Shown here: piece by piece, positions 31,155 through 43,116 of the stretch | Layout: the number at the start of each line of letters is the position of its first letter | Position numbering within the stretch: the first letter of the stretch is position 1 | The notes under the pieces: model-generated | What the model was told of the DNA's origin: nothing | The model's input: only the letters and a program-made list of their open reading frames with translations | Database searches by the model: none | NCBI GenBank assembly: GCA_019120125.1 | Contig: DWVR01000057.1 | Span: 1 to 64,000, forward strand | DNA length: 64,000 nucleotides | DNA from: Candidatus Phocaeicola excrementigallinarum | Lineage (GTDB): Bacteria; Bacteroidota; Bacteroidia; Bacteroidales; Bacteroidaceae | Direction of reading: 5' to 3' | Program-made: the position numbers and the translations under genes

Positions 31155-32753
31155 TTATTCTTTAACTTTGAACTGTCCGGCTGTGTCTGCCGCTACTTTT
31201 TCGATAATCGCTGTAACTTCATCATTGATTTTACCACTACCCAATACATCCAACACATCAGCCTGATGGTTGGCACGCATTGTGGTAAGGAAAGCGTCCT
31301 GGAACGCACGCACCTTATCCAAAGGCACCTCATGCATCAGTCCGCGAGTTCCGCAATACAGGATGGCCACCTGCTCACCCACAGGCATCGGCGAATATTG
31401 AGGCTGGATCAGCAGCTGGTTGTTCTTACGTCCACGGTCGATTGTCATGGCCGTCACAGGATCCATATCGCTGCTGAACTTGGCGAACGACTCCAATTCA
31501 CGGTATTGAGCCTGGTCAATCTTTAATGTACCAGCCACTTTCTTCATACTCTTCACCTGCGCGCTACCGCCGACACGGGATACCGAGATACCCACGTTGA
31601 TGGCCGGGCGGAATCCTTGGTTGAACAAGTCCGTCTCCAAGAATATCTGACCATCAGTAATTGAAATCACATTGGTCGGGATATAAGCGGATACGTCGCC
31701 TGCCTGCGTCTCAATAATCGGCAGTGCAGTGAGTGAGCCGCCGGCCTTTACCCTACCTTTCAGACTGGCAGGAAGGTCATTCATCTGCTCGGCCACTTCC
31801 TGCTGGGAAATGATCTTTGCGGCACGTTCCAGCAAACGGGAATGCAAGTAGAAGATATCACCCGGATACGCCTCACGTCCTGACGGACGGCGCAGAATCA
31901 GAGATACCTCACGATATGCAACAGCCTGCTTCGACAAGTCATCGTAAACAACCAACGCATGGCGGCCCGTGTCACGGAAATACTCACCGATGGCAGCACC
32001 CGCAAACGGAGCGAAATACTGCAAGGCCGCAGGATCGGAAGCCGTAGCCGCAACCACGACCGTATAGTCCATCGCCCCCTTCTCACGCAAGGCATTTACC
32101 AAGCTGGCCACCGTAGAACCTTTCTGACCTACAGCCACATAAATACAGTAAACCGGATCTCCGGCCTCATAGTTATGGCGCTGGTTGATGATGGTATCGA
32201 TAGCAATGGCCGTCTTACCGGTCTGACGGTCACCGATGATAAGCTCACGTTGTCCACGACCGATAGGAATCATCGCGTCGATAGCCTTCAGACCGGTCTG
32301 AAGCGGTTCCGTTACCGGCTGACGGAAAATAACTCCCGGCGCCTTACGTTCCAACGGCATCTCGCACGTTTCGCCACCAATCTCGCCACGTCCGTCCAAA
32401 GGCACGCCCAACGGGTCAATGACACGTCCCAACATACCCTCACCCACATTGATGGAAGCGATACGGTTAGTGCGTTTCACAATCATGCCTTCCTTGATCT
32501 GGTCGGTCGGTCCCAGAAGCACAGCTCCCACATTGTCCTCCTCCAGATTCATCACGACTCCCATGACACCGTTTTCAAACTGCAGCAGCTCGTTGGCTTC
32601 CGCATTACGCAGGCCGTAAATACGGGCCACACCATCGCTCACCTGCAGCACGGTACCCACTTCGTCGAATTTCAATGACGTGTTGATTCCCTCCAGCTGC
32701 TGGAGCAACACATCTGAAACTTCACTGGGTTTTATGTTATTGTTTTCTGGCAT
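31155..32753 (-). CDS. atpA: F1Fo ATP synthase alpha subunit
   Basis: Non-catalytic nucleotide-binding subunit of F1. The P-loop '[11 protein letters not shown]', '[13 protein letters not shown]' and the signature '[15 protein letters not shown]' are present, with the arginine finger in the last block. It has 532 residues. It is followed by atpG and preceded by atpH with an 82-bp gap, the largest gap within the operon; that gap holds only short inverted words (TTGGAA/TTCCAA) and no gene. Confidence 0.98.
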   Translation of the reverse strand: MPENNNIKPSEVSDVLLQQLEGINTSLKFDEVGTVLQVSDGVARIYGLRNAEANELLQFENGVMGVVMNLEEDNVGAVLLGPTDQIKEGMIVKRTNRIASINVGEGMLGRVIDPLGVPLDGRGEIGGETCEMPLERKAPGVIFRQPVTEPLQTGLKAIDAMIPIGRGQRELIIGDRQTGKTAIAIDTIINQRHNYEAGDPVYCIYVAVGQKGSTVASLVNALREKGAMDYTVVVAATASDPAALQYFAPFAGAAIGEYFRDTGRHALVVYDDLSKQAVAYREVSLILRRPSGREAYPGDIFYLHSRLLERAAKIISQQEVAEQMNDLPASLKGRVKAGGSLTALPIIETQAGDVSAYIPTNVISITDGQIFLETDLFNQGFRPAINVGISVSRVGGSAQVKSMKKVAGTLKIDQAQYRELESFAKFSSDMDPVTAMTIDRGRKNNQLLIQPQYSPMPVGEQVAILYCGTRGLMHEVPLDKVRAFQDAFLTTMRANHQADVLDVLGSGKINDEVTAIIEKVAADTAGQFKVKE

Positions 32754-32835
32754 ACTTCTTTAATTGAAAATTCAGGATTGAGAATTGGAAACCGGAAACA
32801 CATATCCACACCTCCAACATCCAATTCCAAGCCCA

Positions 32836-33393
32836 TTAAACTATTCTTCTGTTTTTCGCAATAAACTGCTGTTCCACACGTTTCAACTGGTTAGCCACGC
32901 TTGCATCCAGACGGTAACCTGCAAGCTCGATGGTATAACCTCCTATCAAATTCGGATCCACCTTTGTCACCAGCTGAATACGAGCTCCATTCATTTTTTT
33001 CGACATCGTCTTGCTCAGATAATCCGCGAGCTTAGGCGATGGGACAGCAGTCGTCAGTTCGCCGATGAGAATGTTTTTGTCCTCCCGATACAGATCGATA
33101 TACGACCAGGTCATGAACTGCAAGAATTTTTCTCTTTTCTCGCCCAATACCAGAGTGAAGAAACGCATCAGCTCCTTGCTCACGCCATCCCCGCCTGCCG
33201 CTTTCTGCAGCAGCTTCAGTTTTGTCTGCGCGTCCAATACAGGGTTCTCCACCGCATGACGCAGGTCGGCAATCCCGACAAAGTTATGGGCAAGTGCCTT
33301 CACCTCCTCATATACCTTATCTTCTTTCTTTGCCAGTTTGACATAAGCCAACAAAGCTTTCGCATAACGTCTGGAAACAACTCCCGTATTCAT
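32836..33393 (-). CDS. atpH: F1Fo ATP synthase delta subunit
   Basis: Peripheral-stalk subunit (OSCP equivalent) joining the alpha subunits to the b dimer. 'ISRRYAKALLAYVKLAKKEDKVYEE' style N-terminus (here 'VVSRRYAKALLAYV'), and the typical end 'VDPNLIGGYTIELAGYRLDASVANQLKRVEQQF', mark the family. 185 residues. It lies 6 bp after atpF. Confidence 0.95.
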   Translation of the reverse strand: MNTGVVSRRYAKALLAYVKLAKKEDKVYEEVKALAHNFVGIADLRHAVENPVLDAQTKLKLLQKAAGGDGVSKELMRFFTLVLGEKREKFLQFMTWSYIDLYREDKNILIGELTTAVPSPKLADYLSKTMSKKMNGARIQLVTKVDPNLIGGYTIELAGYRLDASVANQLKRVEQQFIAKNRRIV

Positions 33394-33399
33394 AACCTA

Positions 33400-33903
33400 T
33401 TATTTTTTAGAGGATTCAAGCATCTCATCCAACATACGGTCGATCAAAGCATTCTGCTCTTTCGCGTCGGCCAACTTGCTCCGCATGATTTTTTCCGCGA
33501 TGCCGACCGAAAGCACGGCCACCTGACGGCGAATGTCGCGGATTGCGCTTTCCTTTTCGGTTTCAATCTGCTTCTTCACCTCAGCCATGAGCCGCTGCCC
33601 TTCAACCACCGCACGGTCCTGAGCGTCTTTCACGATACGGTCGCGCGTCACGGCGGCCTCGCTCAGAATGCGGTTCTGTTCTTCACGGGCTTGAGCCAGA
33701 ATCTTTTCGCCCTCCAGCTTCACATTGGCCAACTGTTCATTTGCCTCACGCGCAGCCTTCAGCGAATTGTCGATATATGCTTTCCGGCCCTCTACTGCCT
33801 TGATGATTACGGGGAAGCCATATTTCGCCAACAGAACGAACACGACTCCGAACGTAATGACCATCCAAAACAGTAGCCCCGGATCCGGAGTTAATAATCC
33901 CAT
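33400..33903 (-). CDS. atpF: F1Fo ATP synthase b subunit
   Basis: Peripheral-stalk subunit of 167 residues. One N-terminal membrane helix (about 8-28, '[21 protein letters not shown]') is followed by a long charged coiled coil ('[41 protein letters not shown]'). It lies between atpE and atpH in the operon. Only one b-type gene is present, as expected for a homodimer. Confidence 0.95.
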   Translation of the reverse strand: MGLLTPDPGLLFWMVITFGVVFVLLAKYGFPVIIKAVEGRKAYIDNSLKAAREANEQLANVKLEGEKILAQAREEQNRILSEAAVTRDRIVKDAQDRAVVEGQRLMAEVKKQIETEKESAIRDIRRQVAVLSVGIAEKIMRSKLADAKEQNALIDRMLDEMLESSKK

Positions 33904-33915
33904 AATTTATCTTTT

Positions 33916-34182
<267 letters not shown>

Positions 34183-34210
34183 TTAATTGGTTATACTTTT
34201 TATTTATTTC

Positions 34211-35275
34211 TTATTTCTCATTGTGTTCTTTCACCCTTGACAGACCGATAAACACAGCCGAAAGCATCGTGAACACATACGCTTGGATGAATGCCACCAA
34301 CAGTTCAAGAGCATTCATGAAAATACCGAACGCTACTGCGACCACCGTCATCGACCCATTGATTACCGCTCCTGCCTTTACCGTGATGAATATGATTGCT
34401 ATCAGACTCAACAAGGCGGCATGACCGGCCATCATATTGGCGAAAAGTCGGATCATCAGGGCAAACGGTTTTGTGAATATACCGAAGAATTCAATCAACG
34501 GCATCATAGGAATCGGGACTTTCAACCATGTCGGCACTTCCGGCCAGAAAATCTCTTTCCAGTATGCCTTCGTACCGAAAATGTTGGTAAAAAGGAACGT
34601 ACACAAGGCCAACACCATTGTTATGGCAATATTACCGGTCACGGTCGCACCACCCGGAAATACCGGAATCAATCCCATCAGGTTGTTCACCAGTACAAAA
34701 AAGAAAGCGGTCAGCAGGTAAGGCGCATAGCGTTTGTAATCCTCACCTATACAACCTTTGATCACATCCTCATAAATGGACATTACCGTGGCCTCAACCA
34801 TTCCTACGCCACCTTTCGGAGCACCTTGCTCCAACGGATGTTTCTTGTACCAACGTGCGCAACCTAGCATGATCACCACCAGCAGAGCACTGTTGATGAA
34901 GAGCCCCAGCACATTCTTGGTAATGGAAATGTCAAGAGGACGCACCTCCTCACCGGCAGCATTCCGTTCCACTATCTTACCGTCATTGGCACCGCCTTCC
35001 GCGATATACAGGCCCTCGTATTCCTCACCACCTTCAAGATGAGAGGAAGAGAACACGTGCCAACCTGTACTGCTCTTCACGATAACCGGAAGCGGAATGG
35101 TCAGATGCACATCGCCGAATGTAGCGATATGCCAATCGTACGCATCGCCGATGTGTCCGAATATCAGCTCGTTCACATCCACTTCTCCTTCACCGCCGGT
35201 TTCCGCCTTCAGCGTCATGGAAGGGATTGCCAGCAACAGCAGCAGTGTTATTACTATGTACCGTATTTTTTTCAT
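34211..35275 (-). CDS. atpB: F1Fo ATP synthase a subunit
   Basis: Stator channel subunit of Fo. It has 354 residues, longer than the roughly 270 of E. coli: an apparent cleavable signal peptide (1-24) and an extracytoplasmic stretch of about 100 residues precede the membrane part, the usual Bacteroidota form. 'ALMIRLFANMMAGHAAL' contains the essential Arg, and 'LELLVAFIQAYVFTMLSAVFIG' is the terminal helix. Its first 86 bp overlap the end of the atpI-like gene in another frame. Confidence 0.95.
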   Translation of the reverse strand: MKKIRYIVITLLLLLAIPSMTLKAETGGEGEVDVNELIFGHIGDAYDWHIATFGDVHLTIPLPVIVKSSTGWHVFSSSHLEGGEEYEGLYIAEGGANDGKIVERNAAGEEVRPLDISITKNVLGLFINSALLVVIMLGCARWYKKHPLEQGAPKGGVGMVEATVMSIYEDVIKGCIGEDYKRYAPYLLTAFFFVLVNNLMGLIPVFPGGATVTGNIAITMVLALCTFLFTNIFGTKAYWKEIFWPEVPTWLKVPIPMMPLIEFFGIFTKPFALMIRLFANMMAGHAALLSLIAIIFITVKAGAVINGSMTVVAVAFGIFMNALELLVAFIQAYVFTMLSAVFIGLSRVKEHNEK

Positions 35276-35684
35276 TGTTAACTTGTTTACTTAGTTTCAG
35301 TCTCGCCTCAAAACGAAGGAAGAAACGGGTTTCAAAAAACAGGAACGCAAAATAGAAAAAGACGAATGTCGCCACAAAGGACACCACATCCTTTCCTATC
35401 ACGAAACCGTAGAATATCAGTATAAGGGCACTCAGGATGAACTTCACCACCTTACATACCAGATAAGTCATCGCTATTTTATCCGCCCCCAGCATATAGC
35501 TGAAAGCAAACATGTAGATGTAAAGGAACCCGAAAAGATAGAAGAACACAGGAATCAACGGGAACCAAGCGAAATACCATTGTGGGATGAACACGTGGAA
35601 AACCAATAATGTCAACCCCGTCAGCACCACGCCAAATACCGTAAGCTCCTTAATGAATTTCCTCTTGACTGTATCCAACAACAT
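35190..35684 (-). CDS. AtpI-like membrane protein of the ATP synthase operon
   Basis: Membrane protein of 164 residues with four hydrophobic segments ('LTVFGVVLTGLTLLVFHVF', 'YFAWFPLIPVFFYLFGFLYIYMF', 'YLVCKVVKFILSALILIFYGFVI', 'VVSFVATFVFFYFAFLFFETR'). Position between atpC and atpB and the fold of two hairpins fit the AtpI/assembly-factor role, though similarity to E. coli AtpI is not obvious. I use the ATG at 35684, because the frame above opens only at a GTG that overlaps atpC. Its 3' end overlaps atpB by 86 bp, which may couple their translation. Confidence 0.7.
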   Translation of the reverse strand: MLLDTVKRKFIKELTVFGVVLTGLTLLVFHVFIPQWYFAWFPLIPVFFYLFGFLYIYMFAFSYMLGADKIAMTYLVCKVVKFILSALILIFYGFVIGKDVVSFVATFVFFYFAFLFFETRFFLRFEARLKLSKQVNNEKNTVHSNNTAAVAGNPFHDAEGGNRR

Positions 35685-35727
35685 CTCCTCAAGCGTTATC
35701 GGTCCGTCTGCCCAACAACCTCTCTTT

Positions 35728-35973
35728 TCAGAGTTCGGCACAGACTGACACCTGATTGTCTCTGACTTCTACAAATCCGCCCTTGACTGCCACGGACCGA
35801 GATTCTTTTCCTGCCACATACCTCACTTCCCCGACCGCCAAAGACGAAATCAGCGGAGCATGGTTCACCAATACCTGGAATTCCCCCATTTCGCCGGGCA
35901 ATTCCACCATATCCACTTTTCCGTCAAAAACCGTACGTTCAGGTGAAGCGATAACCAGATGAAGTTCTTTCAT
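35728..35973 (-). CDS. atpC: F1Fo ATP synthase epsilon subunit (short form)
   Basis: 81-residue epsilon consisting only of the N-terminal beta-sandwich ('MKELHLVIASPERTVFDGKVDMVELPGEMGEFQVLVNHAPLISSL' in part). The C-terminal helical hairpin that inhibits ATP hydrolysis in longer forms is missing, so that form of regulation is probably absent. It lies 23 bp after atpD. Confidence 0.93.
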   Translation of the reverse strand: MKELHLVIASPERTVFDGKVDMVELPGEMGEFQVLVNHAPLISSLAVGEVRYVAGKESRSVAVKGGFVEVRDNQVSVCAEL

Positions 35974-35996
35974 TACGTTCTAGCCTTTAATTAAAC

Positions 35997-37851
<1,855 letters not shown>

Positions 37852-38265
37852 TCACCCCTCCAACAAAGTTGCCACAATCTTTCTGCTTCCACCATGATTC
37901 CGGAACTCACAAAGATAAATTCCTTGCCACATGCCCATATTCAAACGGCCTCCCGTAACCGGAATGGTCAGACTTGGACCCACCAGAACCGACTTGGCAT
38001 GGGCGGGCATATCGTCCGCCCCTTCAAGCGTATGGTCATACCACGACTCACGTTCCTTTACCAGATTATTGAATATCTTTTCCATATCGCTCCGCACATC
38101 CGGGTCGCAATTCTCATTGATGGAAAGCGAGGCACTGGTATGCTTGATAAAAAGATTCAATAACCCCGTCTGAGGCAGTCGTCCACCCAGATGCAGAAGT
38201 ATCTCATCGGTAATCAGATGAAAGCCCCTTGAACGGGCTCTCAATGCAAATTCTATCTGTCTCAT
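37852..38265 (-). CDS. YjbQ family protein (UPF0047)
   Basis: Soluble protein of 137 residues from the ATG at 38265. 'LLNLFIKHTSASLSINENCDPDVRSDME', 'YDHTLEGADDMPAHAKSVLVGPSLTIPVTGGRLNMGMWQGIYLCEFRNHGG' in sections are the conserved His/Glu/Asp blocks of the YjbQ fold. Members show weak thiamine-phosphate-synthase activity in some studies, but the physiological role is unsettled. The longer upstream frame overlaps the permease gene and is not needed. Confidence 0.88.
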   Translation of the reverse strand: MRQIEFALRARSRGFHLITDEILLHLGGRLPQTGLLNLFIKHTSASLSINENCDPDVRSDMEKIFNNLVKERESWYDHTLEGADDMPAHAKSVLVGPSLTIPVTGGRLNMGMWQGIYLCEFRNHGGSRKIVATLLEG

Positions 38266-38300
38266 AAACCCAAAAGATTTTTTAATTACGCCATAAGGAC

Positions 38301-39482
38301 TCATTTTACAATTGAGTCGATTTTCCTTCGTATCGCAACAATGTTCAACACGGACACACCGGCAAACAATAGAATGCCAACTACTACCGACCACCACATA
38401 CTGCCAACTTCCAGCTGAGGGAACATGCGCCCCAATACATCCAAGTAACCTTCACGGACGAGGGATACCATGAATAACCCCAATATCAGCACCACCGCGT
38501 TCAACACAATGGTTAGCGACTGATACGGAAGCGCTACTCTGACCGGGCTATAGCCTATAAGCAGCAAGTTCTCCAGCTTGTGTGTGTTTTTCTGCAACAG
38601 CAGGTAAACGCTCAACATAAGGATATAGAATGACAGAACACTGATAACCAGACCTACCATAAGCACAATACCCACAATCACCCTCAGAAACCAAGCGGTC
38701 TTTCCCGCATCCAGTTTGTCACCTTCTGCCTCATACCCTTTTTCCTCAAAATACTTTGCGATACGGTCATCGGCAGGATTGTTCACTTCCAGTATCAACC
38801 GGGACGGGCCAGCCTCTTTTGATTCCCCATAAATGGCATTCGCCCGATCCATGAAAGCCTCAGGCACCAATATCGTATTCAAGCGGTCGGAGAATCCTAC
38901 AATCCGTCCCCTCATCTGTTTTGACTGTCCCTTTCCACTCATCCGGATGTCAAGCTTCATCATGCCCATCACCCCTTCCGAAAGTTGGGGAAGGCTTCTG
39001 CTTTGTGCAAAGCCAAAATTGTAAAGATTCAGATAGTTTCGCGGAAGAACGATAGGAATCTCCTCCTGTCCCGGAAGGAATGTCCAGTCCTTCAAGTCAA
39101 TGTCCACATACCTATCAGGCACCGCCTCTAAAAACAAGGCGGTGGAAAGCCGCATGCCTTGCAGTCCCATTCCTGCGGATACTTTGAAGCGTGCTGCCGT
39201 AAACTCACCCACGCTCTTCGTGAAAGGCTGTTCCTCAAGTTCTCTCACCTCACTCTTACTGAACGCACTATTCCGTCCCATCACAGACCCGAGTGTGCTT
39301 ACCTGCTTACTTACAATCACATAATCTTCCTTCATGAAACTGTCACCTTGAATGAATACAGGCAAAACATCCCTATAAAACTGAACACCCATCAGTATAA
39401 TCACCATTCCACACAGATTGGCCAGCGCAAAACCAGCCAATTGCGGCACACTGATGTGCTGCCGTAATAATTTCCAAATCAT
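38301..39482 (-). CDS. ABC transporter permease, FtsX/MacB-like
   Basis: Inner-membrane permease of 393 residues. TM1 (about 15-37) is followed by a large periplasmic domain (about 40-260), then three TM segments (about 270-300, 325-350, 365-385). This is the FtsX/MacB type with 'LENLLLIGYSPVRVALPYQSLTIVLNAVVLI' as the cytoplasmic coupling region. Start at the ATG ending 39482; the upstream TTG would overlap the ATPase gene. It pairs with the ATPase gene 14 bp upstream. Cargo unknown. Confidence 0.8.
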   Translation of the reverse strand: MIWKLLRQHISVPQLAGFALANLCGMVIILMGVQFYRDVLPVFIQGDSFMKEDYVIVSKQVSTLGSVMGRNSAFSKSEVRELEEQPFTKSVGEFTAARFKVSAGMGLQGMRLSTALFLEAVPDRYVDIDLKDWTFLPGQEEIPIVLPRNYLNLYNFGFAQSRSLPQLSEGVMGMMKLDIRMSGKGQSKQMRGRIVGFSDRLNTILVPEAFMDRANAIYGESKEAGPSRLILEVNNPADDRIAKYFEEKGYEAEGDKLDAGKTAWFLRVIVGIVLMVGLVISVLSFYILMLSVYLLLQKNTHKLENLLLIGYSPVRVALPYQSLTIVLNAVVLILGLFMVSLVREGYLDVLGRMFPQLEVGSMWWSVVVGILLFAGVSVLNIVAIRRKIDSIVK

Positions 39483-39496
39483 AGTCCGTCCACTTT

Positions 39497-40150
39497 TCAA
39501 AGTCTCATCACTCGGTCATAATCCATAAGAAGATGCTTCCCTATGGATGTCACAATCACACCTGCTCCTTGACGTCCAGTTTCTTCAGCCAATATACGGC
39601 TCATTATCACGGCATTTCCGTCATCAAGATGGCTCACCGGCTCATCAAGCAGGATAAAATCAAAAGGCTGGCATAATGCCCTGACAAACGCCACCCGCTG
39701 TTGTTGGCCGAATGACATCCTGCCTACTTTCTCCTCCCGCTTGTCTGCTATACCAAGTTCCTCAAACCAACGGATTATCCGCTTCTTGTCACAAAATCCT
39801 GTAAGATTGTTCTTTATCTGTACATTCTCCCAAGCGGTCAGTTCCTCAAACAACCGAAGTTCCTGAAACAATATACTCAACGAACGTTTGCGGATCTCCA
39901 CCCACTGACCTGCCGAAAGACTTCTGATATTCTCTCCGTCAAAGGAGATGATTCCCTGATAATCCTTTCGATATCCGTACACAAAACTGCACAATGACGA
40001 TTTTCCTGTCCCTGATGCCGCCTCAATCAAACAGGTCTGTCCTTTGGAAAAAGCCACATGCTTATGCCAGACATCCGATACGACACCATCACATCCGGCA
40101 AACACCTCTGGCAAAGTCTGTTGCAATTCTATCGTCTTCACTTTACACAT
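39497..40150 (-). CDS. ABC transporter ATP-binding protein
   Basis: ATPase partner of the FtsX-like permease, 217 residues from the ATG at 40150. 'IEAASGTGKSSL' is Walker A, 'ILFQELRLFEELTAWENVQI' is the Q-loop region, 'GRMSFGQQQRVAFVRAL' is the signature with 'SFGQQ' in place of 'LSGGQ', and 'FILLDEPVSHLD' is Walker B/D-loop. Similar to LolD/FtsE/MacB ATPases. The Phe-for-Gly change in the signature is unusual and may mean altered ATPase kinetics. Confidence 0.88.
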   Translation of the reverse strand: MCKVKTIELQQTLPEVFAGCDGVVSDVWHKHVAFSKGQTCLIEAASGTGKSSLCSFVYGYRKDYQGIISFDGENIRSLSAGQWVEIRKRSLSILFQELRLFEELTAWENVQIKNNLTGFCDKKRIIRWFEELGIADKREEKVGRMSFGQQQRVAFVRALCQPFDFILLDEPVSHLDDGNAVIMSRILAEETGRQGAGVIVTSIGKHLLMDYDRVMRL

Positions 40151-40211
40151 AAAAAATAAAGGGTATGTCAGTCTAAATGCCACAGGCATACCCACATTCC
40201 CAAAAATTCCA

Positions 40212-41744
40212 TCAATTATTCTCCACAAGCTGCTTGAGTGCGTTCTCTTCCCGATTCCTCATCTTCCACTCCATACGCACCGTTTTCCCATCATCCGACT
40301 TTATGACCAGATAATCAGAGAGTCTCAGTACAAAAAAGACCGGAGACATACCCTGCACAGAGGTCCACATTCCGCTTTCTTCTCCCATCATCCTCAGATT
40401 CAGAGACACGAAATAACGTTTTCCTTTCACCTCCCCGCTCCACTCACAATTCCTCAAAGTCAATCCCGGCACTCGGCAGTCAACCAGCGAGCGGTCATTA
40501 GTCAAATAGAAATGCCCGTTCCTTACACCGAACCAGAACGATGCCGCACCCGCGCCCAATCCCATCATGGAAGCGTCAGAAATCCGGAACTCATATTCCT
40601 CTTGCGACAAATTCACCAGTCTCATCATACCTCCCGTAAGGGCTAGCAAAGGCTTCAAATCCTCGAACGTACGCAAGAAATCATGGTTGGTCACATCAGC
40701 ATATGCAATAAAAGCCGCACTCCGTTGAGGTTCAGGCATGGCAAATACCATATCCCCTTTCATAGAATTGAATATCATCTGGAAATCAATTGGCATCATG
40801 GAGTTCTCGAACTGCCGGCGGATGGTGGGATTCTCACAAAGCAGACTATACAGCTTGCCTCCATCCACGTTTCCGGTCATCCAAAGTCCCGTATTGGCAG
40901 GGAAAAGATCCATATAGTTTCCCTTCACTTCTCCAGTCGCCTCCATCTGCATTTTCCATATTCTCTCTGTCAACTTGTCAGTAGTCATAAGTTCCGACTC
41001 CAGCACAACCATCCCTTCCTCAAAATTCAAGGTAAGGAATGATCTCACATCTTCCAGCCTCAGGTCAGCCGACACTCCCATCGTGAGTGGGGCCATGTAT
41101 TGCCTCGGCATCAAAGCGAGAGAGACCAGCGCCGCCACATCCTTCGCACTATCCTTCACTTTTCCGAAACCGGACTGCGCCGCAAACCCTCCTTCTTCCT
41201 TCTGACGAAGCCACATCGAAGCCCTGTGCTGCAAGTCTTTCGGGTCACCTCCATCCGTATCGGCCAGCAACAGAAAAGCTTCATCGGTGTATGCTGCCAA
41301 AGCCGTACCTCCAACCACCGTCCATGTGCATCCATCACTTTCGACCAATGATTCACAAATCCGCTGCTCCTGTAAGACCTCCATCAGCCGATCCATCTTG
41401 CTTCCGCTCGACACACGCGCCAACATACCTATCGTCCCGCCTTGTGGGGAAGCGAAGAAATACACCTTGTCGGTCAGTTCCAATCCACTTTCCGACGGAT
41501 CTTCCACAATCCGGTCAATCAATCCTTCCGCACCCCGCATCTCACTTTTCAACGCTCCAACCGCCGCCTCTACGGTACTCTTGTCCGCACCACTTTTACC
41601 GGCCATCTGTTCCAGATTCACCGCCACAACGGCGGCAGCATCCTCCGGAAGCGCATTCACATATTTGCCTCCATCAGCACAAGAAGCCAGCATCAGTACC
41701 AATGCTCCATACACAGGCCAAAAGAAACGATTCGTAAACATCAT
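40212..41744 (-). CDS. DUF4836 family lipoprotein
   Basis: Bacteroidales-specific lipoprotein of about 510 residues. After the signal peptide ('YGALVLMLASC') it begins 'YVNALPEDAAAVVAVNLEQMAGKSG', the usual start of the DUF4836 family, and has repeated blocks such as 'SGLELTDKVYFFASP' and 'AFIAYADVTNHDFLRTFEDL'. Function unknown; proteins of this family are abundant in Bacteroides surface and periplasmic fractions. Start chosen at the ATG at 41744, downstream of the rsmE stop at 41767. It forms a run with the ABC pair. Confidence 0.85.
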   Translation of the reverse strand: MMFTNRFFWPVYGALVLMLASCADGGKYVNALPEDAAAVVAVNLEQMAGKSGADKSTVEAAVGALKSEMRGAEGLIDRIVEDPSESGLELTDKVYFFASPQGGTIGMLARVSSGSKMDRLMEVLQEQRICESLVESDGCTWTVVGGTALAAYTDEAFLLLADTDGGDPKDLQHRASMWLRQKEEGGFAAQSGFGKVKDSAKDVAALVSLALMPRQYMAPLTMGVSADLRLEDVRSFLTLNFEEGMVVLESELMTTDKLTERIWKMQMEATGEVKGNYMDLFPANTGLWMTGNVDGGKLYSLLCENPTIRRQFENSMMPIDFQMIFNSMKGDMVFAMPEPQRSAAFIAYADVTNHDFLRTFEDLKPLLALTGGMMRLVNLSQEEYEFRISDASMMGLGAGAASFWFGVRNGHFYLTNDRSLVDCRVPGLTLRNCEWSGEVKGKRYFVSLNLRMMGEESGMWTSVQGMSPVFFVLRLSDYLVIKSDDGKTVRMEWKMRNREENALKQLVENN

Positions 41745-41766
41745 CCAGAATTTTAAGATTATTCTA

Positions 41767-42465
41767 TCAACTATTGACAATATTCATCAGATGTACCGCC
41801 ACAAGGGCCGCAGTCTCCGTACGCAAACGCGACTTGCCGAGACTTACCGACTTGAAACCATGCTCTTCGGCCATCTGTACCTCTTCGGGACTGAAGTCCC
41901 CCTCCGGGCCGACCAGCACCACCGCTTCCTCACCCCGTTGAAACACATCCTTCAGCAAAGGCTTCTCCCCTTCATGACAATGACAGATGAATTTCTGTCC
42001 AGAAAATTCCCTGTCCATGAAACGGGAAAAATCAACCATCCCGTTCACTACCGGCTTCCTCGCCTTGAGCGACTGCTTCATGGCCGACACCACGATCTTC
42101 TCTACCCGTTCCGTCTTGATGACCTTTCGTTCCGAAAAATGACAATTCAGGAAGCTCAACTCATCAAGCCCGATCTCAGTAGCCTTCTCCGCCAGCCACT
42201 CCACACGGTCCATGTTTTTCGTCGGAGCCATGGCCAAATGCAGATGTCCTTCCCAAAGCGGACTCTGCGCGATAGTCTGGGTCACCTTCACCTGGCAACG
42301 CTTACCGGAAGCCGCACTGATGACCGCGCGATAAAAGCTTCCCTTACCGTCTGTCAAAACAATCTCGTCACCTTCTCTCAAACGGAGGACCCGAAGGCAA
42401 TGTCCCGCCTCCTCCTCCGGCAGTTCCGGATCTGTCAAAATATCCGGTGCATAAAACAAATGCAT
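41767..42465 (-). CDS. rsmE: 16S rRNA (uracil-1498-N3)-methyltransferase
   Basis: SPOUT-class methyltransferase that modifies U1498 of 16S rRNA using S-adenosylmethionine. An N-terminal PUA-like part ('EEAGHCLRVLRLREGDEIVLTDGKG') precedes the knotted SAM domain: 'VEWLAEKATEIGLDELSFL', 'VVLVGPEGDFSPEEV', 'VSLGKSRLRTETAALVAV'. It has 232 residues from the ATG at 42465; the frame above starts only with TTG. It is upstream of DUF4836. Confidence 0.95.
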   Translation of the reverse strand: MHLFYAPDILTDPELPEEEAGHCLRVLRLREGDEIVLTDGKGSFYRAVISAASGKRCQVKVTQTIAQSPLWEGHLHLAMAPTKNMDRVEWLAEKATEIGLDELSFLNCHFSERKVIKTERVEKIVVSAMKQSLKARKPVVNGMVDFSRFMDREFSGQKFICHCHEGEKPLLKDVFQRGEEAVVLVGPEGDFSPEEVQMAEEHGFKSVSLGKSRLRTETAALVAVHLMNIVNS

Positions 42466-42536
42466 GTTATCTGTCAAAATTTAAAAAGTTAACGCACAGA
42501 CAAGACCCACATATTCCACATAAAAGCCGGCCCTCA

Positions 42537-43103
42537 CTATTCGGCCTCTTTCTTCCTACGTCTGATCTCATCCCTGATTTCCGAAGCTCTCTCATAATCC
42601 TCCGCCTTTACGGCATCATCCATCGCTTTCTGCAACATGTCCAGACTCACGCTGTTCACCGAAAGCGTATAGGTAGACCCATCCTCCGAAATATTACGGA
42701 GCATTTCCCGGTCCAACAAGTCTTCCACCACAAACACCGGAAAATCCATGTAATACGACAGACAAATGGCATCCGTAGTCCGCGAGTCCACCCGGTACTC
42801 CAGACCGTCAGGACGTTCCACATAAATAAAGGAAGAATAAATGCCGTCGGAAACGTCATAGATAAGCGCCTTCTTGATTTTCAGGTCGCCTTGCCTCAGC
42901 AGATTGCCAACCATCTCATACGTCAACGGACGGGGGGTCTTATAGGCCATACGCGCTATTTTAATGCAATGCGCTTCATGGGCACCGATAATAAGAGCCA
43001 GTTTGCGTCTCGCCACACCGATCTCTTCCAGCACCAACGCATACGCATTAGAAGGACGCAACACGGTCGACATGTCGAGTACCCTCATTGCTATTTCATT
43101 CAT
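42537..43103 (-). CDS. Bifunctional-nuclease (DUF151) family protein with C-terminal UVR motif
   Basis: 188 residues. The BFN domain covers about 25-135: 'LALIIGAHEAHCIKIA', 'PLTYEMVGNLLRQG', 'IDVSDGIYSSFIYV'-like strand ('IYDVSDGIYSSFIYVE') and 'VDSRTTDAICLSYYMDFPVFV'. A short acidic and basic UVR (UvrB/UvrC interacting) helix pair ends the protein (about 153-185, 'AVKAEDYERASEIRDEIRRRKK'). This combination is common in Bacteroidota. Plant and bacterial homologues have nuclease activity reported; the native substrate is unknown. 13 bp after the MFS gene. Confidence 0.88.
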   Translation of the reverse strand: MNEIAMRVLDMSTVLRPSNAYALVLEEIGVARRKLALIIGAHEAHCIKIARMAYKTPRPLTYEMVGNLLRQGDLKIKKALIYDVSDGIYSSFIYVERPDGLEYRVDSRTTDAICLSYYMDFPVFVVEDLLDREMLRNISEDGSTYTLSVNSVSLDMLQKAMDDAVKAEDYERASEIRDEIRRRKKEAE

Positions 43104-43116
43104 ATAACCTCCTTAG

